A DNA stretch of 10,181 nucleotides from an uncultured Eubacteriales bacterium (lineage in GTDB: Bacteria > Bacillota > Clostridia > Oscillospirales > Oscillospiraceae), in NCBI GenBank assembly GCA_949744025.1, contig CATJWA010000212.1, positions 1-10,181 on the forward strand, read 5' to 3'. Of the stretch, positions 1 through 6,329 are shown one piece after another. Made by a program: the position numbers and the translations under genes. Below the pieces are notes generated by a model. That model was not told the origin of the DNA. It saw only the letters and a program-made list of their open reading frames with translations, and made no database searches. The first letter of the stretch is position 1; each line of letters begins with the position of its first letter.

Positions 1-360
1 AACGCCGTCGCTTAGCCCGGAAACGGTATCGGTAGCCTCCATAAGGGTCCCGCCGATATATGTCTCACAGGTTATCCTGCCGCCGGACTTCTCCTCAATA
101 TAATCGGCGGCCATCTGGGTCCCGATGCCTGGGCCGGAGTTGGCGACATTGTAATCCGCGATTATAATGGTCATTTCCGGATATTCCTCCGCGGAATCCG
201 CGGCGTCCGTATTGGCGGCGGGAGCGTCAGAGGCGCCGGCAGATGGGGCTGGGGTTGTCTGCGGCTGCGCGGAGTCGGGGCTGCCGCCGCAGGCTGCAAG
301 GCCAAGGCACATTACAAAAGCCAGAGCGGCACAGATAGTTTTCATTGCAAATTTTTTCAT
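1..360 (-). CDS. dctP: TRAP transporter solute-binding lipoprotein, DctP-like (C-terminus outside window)
   Basis: Extracytoplasmic substrate receptor of a TRAP transporter; it would bind an organic anion outside the membrane and hand it to the QM permease encoded divergently. Only the first 120 residues are present and the frame runs off the window. Residues 1-24 are a lipoprotein signal peptide (MKK start, hydrophobic core, lipobox LAAC with Cys24), followed by GG and an Ala/Pro/Ser/Thr-rich linker to about residue 58. The mature domain opens with a beta strand, then a helix ending in EEKSGGR, and a strand into YIGGTL, which matches the DctP pattern 'EEKSGGR..v.v.pggqLg'. An AGGAGG site lies 9 bases upstream of the ATG at 358-360. 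A second in-frame ATG (343-345) lacks such a site. The family call is firm from the N-terminal pattern and the adjacent QM genes; the ligand is unknown, and the dct name does not imply a C4-dicarboxylate. Confidence 0.87.
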   Translation of the reverse strand, partial: MKKFAMKTICAALAFVMCLGLAACGGSPDSAQPQTTPAPSAGASDAPAANTDAADSAEEYPEMTIIIADYNVANSGPGIGTQMAADYIEEKSGGRITCETYIGGTLMEATDTVSGLSDGV

Positions 361-668
361 TTTCACTTTCCTCCTGTACGAACTGTAGTTGTTTTTCGGC
401 TTTGGGACACAATCATTTTCTGATATTTTGTATTTAAAAGCTATGTTCAGATAACAATTATTTTCCTCAGCATCTACCTAATAATGTGCAGATTTGCAAT
501 AAAGTCGCAGCGTTCTGCATATGGAAACCGACATTTTTTTATGTAAAAATTATGATTATGGTTTTTCTGCACATATGCAGTCTGAAATGCAGGCCTCAGC
601 CTGTCAGCATTATTTTTAATGCTTGTGCGGACAAAACTTGAAAAACACAATCTTGGAGGGATGGGAAA
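361..668. promoter_or_regulatory. Divergent control region between TRAP receptor and TRAP permease genes
   Basis: This AT-rich stretch of 308 bases holds no credible gene and must contain promoters for both directions. It carries repeated CTGCA/TGCAG half-sites at 487-491, 515-519, 567-571, 576-580 and 588-592, plus a related CGCAG at 506-510. The pair at 567-580 forms a near-palindrome of 14 bases (12 of 14 positions symmetric). A small perfect stem (606-612 with 617-623, TTTT loop) lies in the presumed leader of the permease transcript. For the minus direction only weak promoter-like hexamers are visible, so none is claimed. The layout fits binding by a local regulator, for example the AraC-family protein at 4600-6186, but that link is inference. 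Confidence 0.6.
528..556 (+). promoter_or_regulatory. Probable sigma-70-type promoter of the TRAP permease operon
   Basis: CCGACA (528-533), a 17-base spacer and TATGAT (551-556) resemble TTGACA-17-TATAAT, with two mismatches in the -35 and one in the -10. Transcription would start near 563, leaving a leader of about 105 bases before the ATG at 669. The near-palindrome at 567-580 would lie just downstream of the start and the half-site at 515-519 just upstream of the -35 box. Predicted by eye only. Confidence 0.45.
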
Positions 669-1238
669 ATGAAAAGAAAAAAGGAAGAGAGGATGGATAC
701 GTTAGACAGAATAGTGAGTCCGGTGTTTACGGTTCTTACGGTTATCTCTATTCTGCCTGTTATATTTATTCTCCTGAATACGACGGCCAATGTTATAACA
801 AGAGCTTTTTTCAAATACTCAATATTCGGCAGCGTAACTCTCAGTCAGGTGACGCTTTCCCTGTGCGTCATGTGCGCCATGCCGGTTGTCACAATGTACA
901 ATACCCATATCAAAGTAGACCTTGTGGTCGCGCGTTTTCCCGCTGAGGTTCAGAAAATTTTCGACTATTTCGGCCTTGTGTTTTGCGCGGCCGTTCAGGC
1001 GCTGCTGTGCTGGTATTCCTTTGTAAAAGCCGGAAAAATCATGGAACAGGGCACAATGACAGATTCGCTCAACATCCCTTACTGGCCTGTATACGGCCTT
1101 ATCGCCGTAATGTTTGGCGCGGCGGCCTTGTGCGCTGTTTACAATATTGTTCATTATGCTGTTGCCGGCACGCTTGTTGAGCCCATGACGTTTTCTGAGC
1201 TGAGAGCAAGGCTTAAGGCCCGGAAAAATGAAGCTTAA
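669..1238 (+). CDS. dctQ: TRAP transporter small permease subunit (DctQ-like)
   Basis: Small membrane subunit of a TRAP transporter, pairing with the large subunit encoded next to it to form the sodium-driven permease in the cytoplasmic membrane. The 189-residue length and four hydrophobic segments (about 17-47, 58-78, 96-120 and 138-166) are typical of DctQ. The loop after segment 2 reads HIKVDLV (80-86), and PYWPVY (137-142) precedes segment 4; both are usual family positions. The start at 669 has GGAGGG (655-660) at 8 bases. An alternative in-frame ATG at 693 (residue 9) also has a purine-rich upstream stretch and would remove a very basic N-terminus. The large subunit follows after 27 bases, so the two are an operon. 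Substrate specificity cannot be read from this subunit. Confidence 0.9.
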   Translation: MKRKKEERMDTLDRIVSPVFTVLTVISILPVIFILLNTTANVITRAFFKYSIFGSVTLSQVTLSLCVMCAMPVVTMYNTHIKVDLVVARFPAEVQKIFDYFGLVFCAAVQALLCWYSFVKAGKIMEQGTMTDSLNIPYWPVYGLIAVMFGAAALCAVYNIVHYAVAGTLVEPMTFSELRARLKARKNEA

Positions 1239-1265
1239 GGCTTTTGTAAGGAGGTATTTTACATA

Positions 1266-2555
1266 ATGACTGCTGCTATGTGGATAGGCGTCGCCGCGTT
1301 CGCGCTGCTGCTTGTTTTGATATTTGCCCGTGTCCCCATTGGCTTTGCCATGATTGGCGCCGGCTTTATAGGAATGTGGGTGCTCAGGGATATAGGCTAC
1401 GCCGGGTCCATTCTCGGCTCCGAGCCCTTCTCTCAGGCCACCAACTATACAATGACCTGTATGCCGATGTTCTGCGTTATGGGCTCTGTAATATGCGAGT
1501 CCGGCATGGGCAATAAGCTCTATCGCTGGGCGAAGGCGTTTATAGGGCATATACGGGGCGGACTTGGAATGGCAACCGTTTGCGCCTGCGGCGTATTCGC
1601 CGCGATTTGCGGCAACAGCCAGATTACGGCCATGACGCTCGGCAAAATTTCGTTTCCCGAAATGAAGGACGCCGGCTACAACGACAGCCTCGCTGTGGGC
1701 GGCATCGCGGCCGGCGGCGGAATCGGCATTATGATACCGCCCTCGGTGGGATTTATAGTTTACGGCATGATTACCGAGCAGAGCATAGGCAAGCTCTTTA
1801 TGTGCGGCCTTATCCCCGGCATTATTCAGGTCGTTTTGTTCAGCCTTCTCTATTTCGTGGTTGCCACGGTAAAACCGTCTGCCGCCCCCGCGAGCGAAAG
1901 GGCAGGCTGGAAGGAGCGCCTGAGCGCCACGAAGGACATCTGGAGCATTCTCGTCCTTCTCATAATCATGCTCGGCGGTATCTACGGCGGCTTCTTCACG
2001 GCAACCGAGGCGGGCGCCATAGGTGCTATCGGCGCTGTCCTTATCTCTCTTGTAACCAGAAGCATTTCCGTCGGGACGCTCTGGCGCGCTGTCGTTGACG
2101 GCGCAAGAGTTTCCGCGACTATCCTGATTATTCTTGTGGGAGCCAAGGTGTTTCTGCGCTTTATGACCATCACCAATCTTACAACCTACCTCACAAACAT
2201 TATTATCAATCTCAATGTGAACCGCTATGTTGTCCTTTTCTGTGTATTTCTCCTCTACCTGGTCCTCGGATGCGTGTTTGATATCATGTCCGGCCTTATG
2301 CTCACGGTTCCGTTCCTTTTCCCCATTATGACGGGCCTCGGCTTTGACCCTCTCTGGTTCGGCGTTTTCGTCGTTGCCATGATGGAGCTGGGCGAGATTA
2401 CCCCTCCCATCGGGCTGACCTGCTTTATGATTTCAGACGCCTGCCAGGTGCCTGTTTCCACGGTTTATAAGGGCGTCATACCGTTTATCTGCGTGTCGTT
2501 TCTGTTTATATTGATAATCAGCGCGTTTCCTCAGCTTTGCCTGCTGCTGGCATAA
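1266..2555 (+). CDS. dctM: TRAP transporter large permease subunit (DctM-like)
   Basis: Large, ion-coupled transport subunit of the TRAP system, located in the cytoplasmic membrane. The 429-residue length is normal for DctM, and hydrophobic segments run almost end to end, roughly 11-12. Family signatures are visible: the glycine-rich GGGIGIMIPPS (150-160) followed by YGMITEQSIGKLF, FTATEAGAIGA in the middle of the protein, and GEITPPIGL (376-384) near the C-terminus. The ATG has a near-perfect AAGGAGGT (1248-1255) at 10 bases. It follows the small subunit at 27 bases and is followed, after 96 bases containing a hairpin, by an SDR gene in the same direction. It is the most certain gene in the window at the family level. 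No truncation or frameshift is seen. Confidence 0.95.
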   Translation: MTAAMWIGVAAFALLLVLIFARVPIGFAMIGAGFIGMWVLRDIGYAGSILGSEPFSQATNYTMTCMPMFCVMGSVICESGMGNKLYRWAKAFIGHIRGGLGMATVCACGVFAAICGNSQITAMTLGKISFPEMKDAGYNDSLAVGGIAAGGGIGIMIPPSVGFIVYGMITEQSIGKLFMCGLIPGIIQVVLFSLLYFVVATVKPSAAPASERAGWKERLSATKDIWSILVLLIIMLGGIYGGFFTATEAGAIGAIGAVLISLVTRSISVGTLWRAVVDGARVSATILIILVGAKVFLRFMTITNLTTYLTNIIINLNVNRYVVLFCVFLLYLVLGCVFDIMSGLMLTVPFLFPIMTGLGFDPLWFGVFVVAMMELGEITPPIGLTCFMISDACQVPVSTVYKGVIPFICVSFLFILIISAFPQLCLLLA

Positions 2556-2585
2556 GCAAATATTTTGGGGTAAGCCTGAAATTTA

Positions 2586-2617
2586 CCGGGCAGCAGCAAA
2601 TTCCTGCCGCTGCCCGG
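2586..2617 (+). other. Intra-operon hairpin between TRAP large subunit and SDR gene
   Basis: CCGGGCAGC (2586-2594) pairs perfectly with GCTGCCCGG (2609-2617), with further GC pairs inside after one mismatch. No T tract follows on the plus strand (TTCACAAAAAAAT), so it does not look like an intrinsic terminator. It sits between two genes that otherwise appear co-transcribed and might act in mRNA stability or processing. Its function is inferred. Confidence 0.5.
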
Positions 2618-2651
2618 TTCACAAAAAAATAATACTAAGGAGGCATTGCCT

Positions 2652-3638
2652 GTGGGAGACATACTCAAAGGAAAGGTTGCCGTCATAACCGGCTCCGGTC
2701 AGGGAATCGGCAGGGCTATTGCCATGGGATACGCGCGGCAGGGCGCAAGGATAGTAACCAACAACCGTGCCCCAAAGGATAAAAGCAAAACGAAAGCAAG
2801 CTTTATGCTCTCCGACGAGGAGCGCGCCGGCATGAGCCCGAAGGACAGGGAATGGGTGGAAAAAGGCGAGGCGAAGCTGAGCGGAGACGCGGAAAGTACC
2901 GCTCGGGCCATCAGGGAAATGGGCGGAGAAGCGGTTTCCTTTTTCGGAGATATAACGGATTATGAGTCTGCCGGACAGCTGATCAACACCGCTCTTGACG
3001 CTTACGGAAAAATAGATATTCTCGTAAATGTGGCGGGCTCCTTTGCGATGTGTCCGTTTGAGGAGATGAGCCCTGAGACATTTGCTAAGGTCACGTCTGT
3101 CAAGCTCAACGGATATTTTAATACCATGCGCCACGCGGTCCCGCACATGCTCGCTCAGGGGGGCGGCAGAATAGTCAACTGCACGTCCAGGGCTTACCTT
3201 GGAGACGTATTCAAGCACGCCGAATACTGCGCCGCAAACGCAGGGGTAGTGGGGCTGACGAGGGCCACCGCAAAGGAATACTGGGACAGAAATATCATGG
3301 TCAACGCGTTCAGCCCGTTTGCGAAAACAAGAGCGGCGTATGAGCTCGAGCTGAAGGAAAAATACGGCGACATTATCATCGGCGGCGCCAAGGCCCCCAC
3401 TGTTGATGTCACTCCGGAGCCTGAAACCGTTGTCCCGCTTATCGTGTATCTTGGCTCCGACCAATGCAAAGGCGTAAGCGGCGCCGTGTTTGAAGTCGCC
3501 GGAAGCACAGTCACGAGATATTCCGACCCCTGTACCTGCGCCGTCCTCACAAAGCCCGGAGAATGGACTGACGAGGAGTTTATGCGGGAAGTGCCAAAGC
3601 TTCTGACCGAGTACAGGAGCATAGCCGATTTGCGCTGA
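2652..3638 (+). CDS. SDR-family oxidoreductase with YxxxN in place of YxxxK
   Basis: Short-chain dehydrogenase/reductase with a Rossmann fold. Visible are TGSGQGIG (13-20) for dinucleotide binding, NVAG (126-129, usually NNAG), the catalytic Ser179 and Tyr192 with normal 13-residue spacing, and then Asn196 where the catalytic Lys is expected (Y-C-A-A-N). The end of beta-2 carries NNR (37-39) rather than an acidic residue, which would favour NADP(H). A charged insert of about 40 residues (about 40-78) and a C-terminal tail from about 285 (VFEVAGSTVTRY onward) bring it to 328 residues, against about 250 for a classical SDR. This architecture recalls the HSD17B4-like SDR group. The start is GTG 2652 because AAGGAGG (2637-2643) lies 8 bases away; TTG 2646 would be only 2 bases away. 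It is probably co-transcribed with the TRAP permease. The substrate is unknown, and activity with Asn196 is uncertain. Confidence 0.88.
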   Translation: MGDILKGKVAVITGSGQGIGRAIAMGYARQGARIVTNNRAPKDKSKTKASFMLSDEERAGMSPKDREWVEKGEAKLSGDAESTARAIREMGGEAVSFFGDITDYESAGQLINTALDAYGKIDILVNVAGSFAMCPFEEMSPETFAKVTSVKLNGYFNTMRHAVPHMLAQGGGRIVNCTSRAYLGDVFKHAEYCAANAGVVGLTRATAKEYWDRNIMVNAFSPFAKTRAAYELELKEKYGDIIIGGAKAPTVDVTPEPETVVPLIVYLGSDQCKGVSGAVFEVAGSTVTRYSDPCTCAVLTKPGEWTDEEFMREVPKLLTEYRSIADLR

Positions 3639-3659
3639 GAACTAATCACATAAAATGCG

Positions 3660-3701
3660 GCAAGGCTGCCATGAAGCCGTTCGGCTTCATGGCAGCCTTG
3701 C
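3660..3701. terminator. Long perfect hairpin between convergent SDR genes
   Basis: Nineteen bases (3660-3678) pair perfectly with 3683-3701 around a GTTC loop. It lies between the stop of the plus-strand SDR (3638) and the stop of the minus-strand SDR (3724). Read on the minus strand the stem is followed by CGCATTTTATG, a modest T-rich tail; read on the plus strand no T tract follows. It is therefore best explained as a terminator of the minus-strand transcript, perhaps working in both directions. Confidence 0.65.
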
Positions 3702-3723
3702 AATAGGAAGTAAAAAACAGGTT

Positions 3724-4506
3724 TTACAGAGTGCAGGTAAAGCCGCCGTCCACGCTGATCATCCAGCCGTTTATATAGTCGGAGGCGGGAGAGGCCAGAA
3801 ATACTACGGTACCCATAAGGTCGGAGCTGTCGCCCCAGCGCCCCGCGGGGGTACGGGCGGTGATTTTGTCCGTAAATCCGGCGTTCACGCGCTGTCCGGC
3901 GTTCATATCCGTCGCTATAAAGCCGGGACAAATGGCGTTGCACTGGACGTTGTATTTGCCGAGCTCGTTTGCAAAGCAGCGTGTTATGCCGGTTACGCCG
4001 TGCTTTGCCACAACATAGGGCGGGCAGTTATCGTCGGCGGTGAAGGACAGGGCGGACCCTACGTTTATTATCTTCCCGCCGCCGTGCTCCTTCATGCAAA
4101 GCCCCGCCTGCCTGCCAAGGTAGTAGCACGCGTTCATATTCAGCTGGATAATCTGCTGAAAGCGTTCGTCAGGAAATTGCTCAAAGGGGGCAAAGTGATT
4201 CATTCCGGCATTGTTCACCAGGATGTCAAGGCGCCCATAGACCTCCATGCACCTGGGCACTATGCTGTCCAGATATGCCTTGTCCGAAAGATCTCCCTGA
4301 TACAGATGGAGCTTTCTGCCCTCTTTCCCGATAAGGGCCGTTATCTCTGCCACGTCGTCGGTAAAATGGGGTATGAACAGGTCGGCGCCCATTTTCGCGA
4401 AGGCCACCGCGTAGGCAAGACCAAGGCCCTGGTTCGCGCCGGTGATAACGGCGACCTTCCCGTCAAGGCGGAAGGAATCGGCAGAGAATTTTTCATAATC
4501 GTTCAT
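3724..4506 (-). CDS. SDR-family oxidoreductase, KduD/gluconate-5-dehydrogenase-like
   Basis: Classical SDR of 260 residues, probably an NAD(P)-dependent sugar-acid or polyol dehydrogenase in the cytoplasm. All key elements are present: TGANQGLG (22-29), NNAG (98-101), Ser151, Tyr164 and Lys168 in YVVAK, and PG (194-195). The C-terminal third (PAGRWGDSSDLMG, VFLASPASDYINGW, SVDGG) closely resembles KduD, which interconverts 2,5-diketo-3-deoxygluconate and 2-keto-3-deoxygluconate, and related gluconate 5-dehydrogenases. The exact substrate is not determined. GGGAG lies 8 bases upstream of ATG 4506. The AraC-family gene ends 93 bases upstream on the same strand, so the two may be co-transcribed or this gene may have its own promoter. 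The clear oxidoreductase active site contrasts with the altered one in the neighbouring plus-strand SDR. Confidence 0.92.
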   Translation of the reverse strand: MNDYEKFSADSFRLDGKVAVITGANQGLGLAYAVAFAKMGADLFIPHFTDDVAEITALIGKEGRKLHLYQGDLSDKAYLDSIVPRCMEVYGRLDILVNNAGMNHFAPFEQFPDERFQQIIQLNMNACYYLGRQAGLCMKEHGGGKIINVGSALSFTADDNCPPYVVAKHGVTGITRCFANELGKYNVQCNAICPGFIATDMNAGQRVNAGFTDKITARTPAGRWGDSSDLMGTVVFLASPASDYINGWMISVDGGFTCTL

Positions 4507-4533
4507 GGCTGTTCTCCCTTCACATTAAAAATG

Positions 4534-4545
4534 TCAAATATTTGA
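4534..4545. promoter_or_regulatory. Perfect 12-base palindrome upstream of the KduD-like gene
   Basis: TCAAATATTTGA is its own reverse complement and lies 28 bases upstream of the ATG of the minus-strand SDR, in an AT-rich gap of 93 bases. The position suits an operator in the leader or promoter of that gene. A palindrome of this length in AT-rich DNA can arise by chance, so this is tentative. Confidence 0.3.
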
Positions 4546-4599
4546 GCTATATAGATAATATCACACCCGACGCCGGCAAAAGGGGTGTTTTTCTTCACT

Positions 4600-6186
4600 T
4601 TATGTATCTAAAACTATGTTTTTCTGCGCGCCTCTGCGGTATTCAAGCGGAGTCTGACCCACCATCCGCTTGAAGGTCTTGGAAAAGTGCCGCGCGTCAT
4701 GGAAGCCGGTTTTTTCCGCCACGCAGTAGATCAGCTCGTCAGTGTCCGCCCGCAGCTCCTTTGCCTTTTCAATGCGCAGCGTGATGAGGTGCTTTATCAC
4801 GCTTGTATTCAGCTCGCTTTTAAAAATCTGATTTAAATACACATTGCTGATATAAAGCGCGCCGGCAATATCTGACACGGTTATTTCCTGGCCGTAATTT
4901 TCCTCCATGTAGTCCATTGCCTTCAGTATCAGGCTTTTCTTGGACTTGTATTTTTTGCCCGCCTGCTCCTGGAGGCGGAATATCAGCGCGCTGACGGTAT
5001 CGTACTGCTCCTCTATGGAGGAAAACTGTATCATACCGGGGCTGAGATTGACGTGCAGCAGCTCCCTGTCAACGCTCTCGTCCATGAGCCGGACAAGCTC
5101 GGCGCAAAGGACGGCTACGCTGAAATAGTAAAGGCTGTAGCTCATGGCGGGCTTTAGCACCTCAAGGTATAAGCGGCGCAGGCTTTTCTGCAATTTGGGA
5201 TTCCGGATGTCATACCGTAGCAGCCTGGTTATTTCATCGAGCACCCCCTGAACGACGGGTAGCTCCGTTTCCCTGCGAAGCCTTTCAAGCTGGGAGGAGC
5301 GTATGATTTTTTTGTTTCTGACGAAAAAAGCGTCCCCTTTTTCCTTTGCGTAGGCGTCATAGGCGTCTCTGAGTCCGTCGGTATCGGGCACGCGCTTGCT
5401 GAGATAGCGTATCGCCTTTTTGCATCCGGTCGCTCTGGCCAGGGCCTGCAGCATCGCCTCAAATCGGGCGGATTTGTTCGCCTCGCTTGCGAGGGGCAGG
5501 TCGTTTATGATTATGCATAAGCGCAGCAGGTCGATATAAAACCCCTCTCCGCCGTTATATTGACTGATGGCCTGCCGGCATTCCCGTATCATTATGGAGC
5601 CGATGTGGTTGTAAATGTCCTTGTACGAACGGTGCTCCATATATTCGATGTATTGGAAATCCCAAAAATACAGGTAGAACCCTCTGTCGCGCAAATCCAG
5701 GCCGTACTCTTTCTTGTATATGGCGTATTCCTCCCTGGTGCAGCCGCGTAAAAGCTCCTTGAGCGCCTCGTCAAATCCCGTTCGCCCGCCATAGAAGCCC
5801 TCGCTGTTTTTCCATGCGGTGGTGCGGAAATAGCGCTTTGTGCAGGTATACCCCGCTCCAAGCGCGCGGTAAAAAAGCGATTCAACCTCCACGGAGCGGA
5901 GGTGGGTAAACGGACCGGTGGCAGTGTATTGCAGCTCCCGTTCGGGCCTCTCCTCAAAGAACAGAACCGCGGGAAATATGCGGGCTAATTGGAGGTCGCA
6001 CATCAGGTCCTGCGCTCCGGCAACTGGGGACTTGGCCTGCAAAATAAGTACGGCAGCGCGGCTGGCCGCTGTTACGGCAAGGCAATCCTCGTACGAGCGC
6101 GCGAGCTTCACCTCAAAAGCGGCGGAAAACTCCCGCTCCAGCCGCTCTGCTATTCCTTTATCGGCATAAATGACTGCGGTTTCCAT
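4600..6186 (-). CDS. AraC-family transcriptional regulator with degenerate receiver-like N-terminus
   Basis: DNA-binding regulator, probably controlling this locus. The C-terminus (about 417-528) is a two-helix-turn-helix AraC domain: ITVSDIAGALYISNVYLNQIFK is the first, and GFHDARHFSKTFKRMVGQTPLEYR matches the family signature around the second. Residues 1-100 look like a CheY-type receiver, as in YesN-like response regulators (METAVIYADK start, then AAVLILQAKSP), but the phospho-acceptor Asp at the end of beta-3 is absent (Gln50 region) and the acidic pocket after beta-1 is not conserved. Residues about 110-415 are a helical region I do not recognise. The 528-residue length is normal for this class. 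ATG 6186 is chosen because translation then opens like a receiver; GTG 6195 is possible. Neither has a strong ribosome binding site. No partner histidine kinase is in the window, so a ligand or protein signal is likelier than phosphorylation. Confidence 0.88.
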   Translation of the reverse strand: METAVIYADKGIAERLEREFSAAFEVKLARSYEDCLAVTAASRAAVLILQAKSPVAGAQDLMCDLQLARIFPAVLFFEERPERELQYTATGPFTHLRSVEVESLFYRALGAGYTCTKRYFRTTAWKNSEGFYGGRTGFDEALKELLRGCTREEYAIYKKEYGLDLRDRGFYLYFWDFQYIEYMEHRSYKDIYNHIGSIMIRECRQAISQYNGGEGFYIDLLRLCIIINDLPLASEANKSARFEAMLQALARATGCKKAIRYLSKRVPDTDGLRDAYDAYAKEKGDAFFVRNKKIIRSSQLERLRRETELPVVQGVLDEITRLLRYDIRNPKLQKSLRRLYLEVLKPAMSYSLYYFSVAVLCAELVRLMDESVDRELLHVNLSPGMIQFSSIEEQYDTVSALIFRLQEQAGKKYKSKKSLILKAMDYMEENYGQEITVSDIAGALYISNVYLNQIFKSELNTSVIKHLITLRIEKAKELRADTDELIYCVAEKTGFHDARHFSKTFKRMVGQTPLEYRRGAQKNIVLDT

Positions 6187-6248
6187 TATAATCACTCACT
6201 TTTTCGATAGCACCCTTAGCTTGAATATACAAAAAGCTCTTTTGTCTC

Positions 6249-6277
6249 AGTATATCAAAAAACAGCATATTTTTCAA
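6249..6277 (-). promoter_or_regulatory. Strong sigma-70-type promoter of the AraC-family gene
   Basis: Reading the minus strand, TTGAAA (6277-6272), a 17-base spacer and TATACT (6254-6249) differ from consensus by one base in each hexamer. Transcription would begin near 6242, giving a leader of about 55 bases before ATG 6186. It is the best promoter match I saw in the window. Confidence 0.65.
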
Positions 6278-6303
6278 CACATTTTACAGCGAATATTCCA
6301 CCT

Positions 6304-6329
6304 TTGCCAAAGGCTCTGTTCTGTATAAT
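6304..6329 (+). promoter_or_regulatory. Candidate promoter for the split transketolase operon, poorly spaced -35
   Basis: A perfect TATAAT (6324-6329) is preceded by TTGCCA (6304-6309) at only 14 bases; no better -35 lies at 16-18 bases. A consensus -10 with a badly placed -35 is what an activator-dependent promoter often looks like, and the divergent AraC-family promoter begins only 26 bases away. Start would be near 6336, leaving a leader of about 218 bases before ATG 6554. Confidence 0.5.

Noticed and set aside
623..651. TTGTGC-17-CACAAT as a promoter for the TRAP small subunit
   Set aside because: Transcription would start at about the ribosome binding site (655-660), leaving no usable leader; CCGACA-17-TATGAT at 528-556 fits better.
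2646..2648. TTG as the start of the first SDR gene
   Set aside because: It would be only 2 bases from AAGGAGG; GTG 2652 has the normal 8-base spacing.
2619..3464. Minus-strand open frame of about 281 codons opposite the first SDR
   Set aside because: Antisense shadow of a gene with a strong ribosome binding site and clear Rossmann motifs.
3655..4545. Long open frame on the plus strand, about 296 codons
   Set aside because: It lies wholly antisense to the KduD-like gene, whose protein shows every SDR motif, and its own translation has no recognisable domain.
4563..4597. ACACCC/GGGTGT stem followed by TTTTTCTTC on the plus strand, resembling a terminator
   Set aside because: No plus-strand gene ends here; the next plus-strand stop upstream is at 3638. 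The stem is short with a 14-base loop, and on the minus strand, where transcription runs, there is no T tract.
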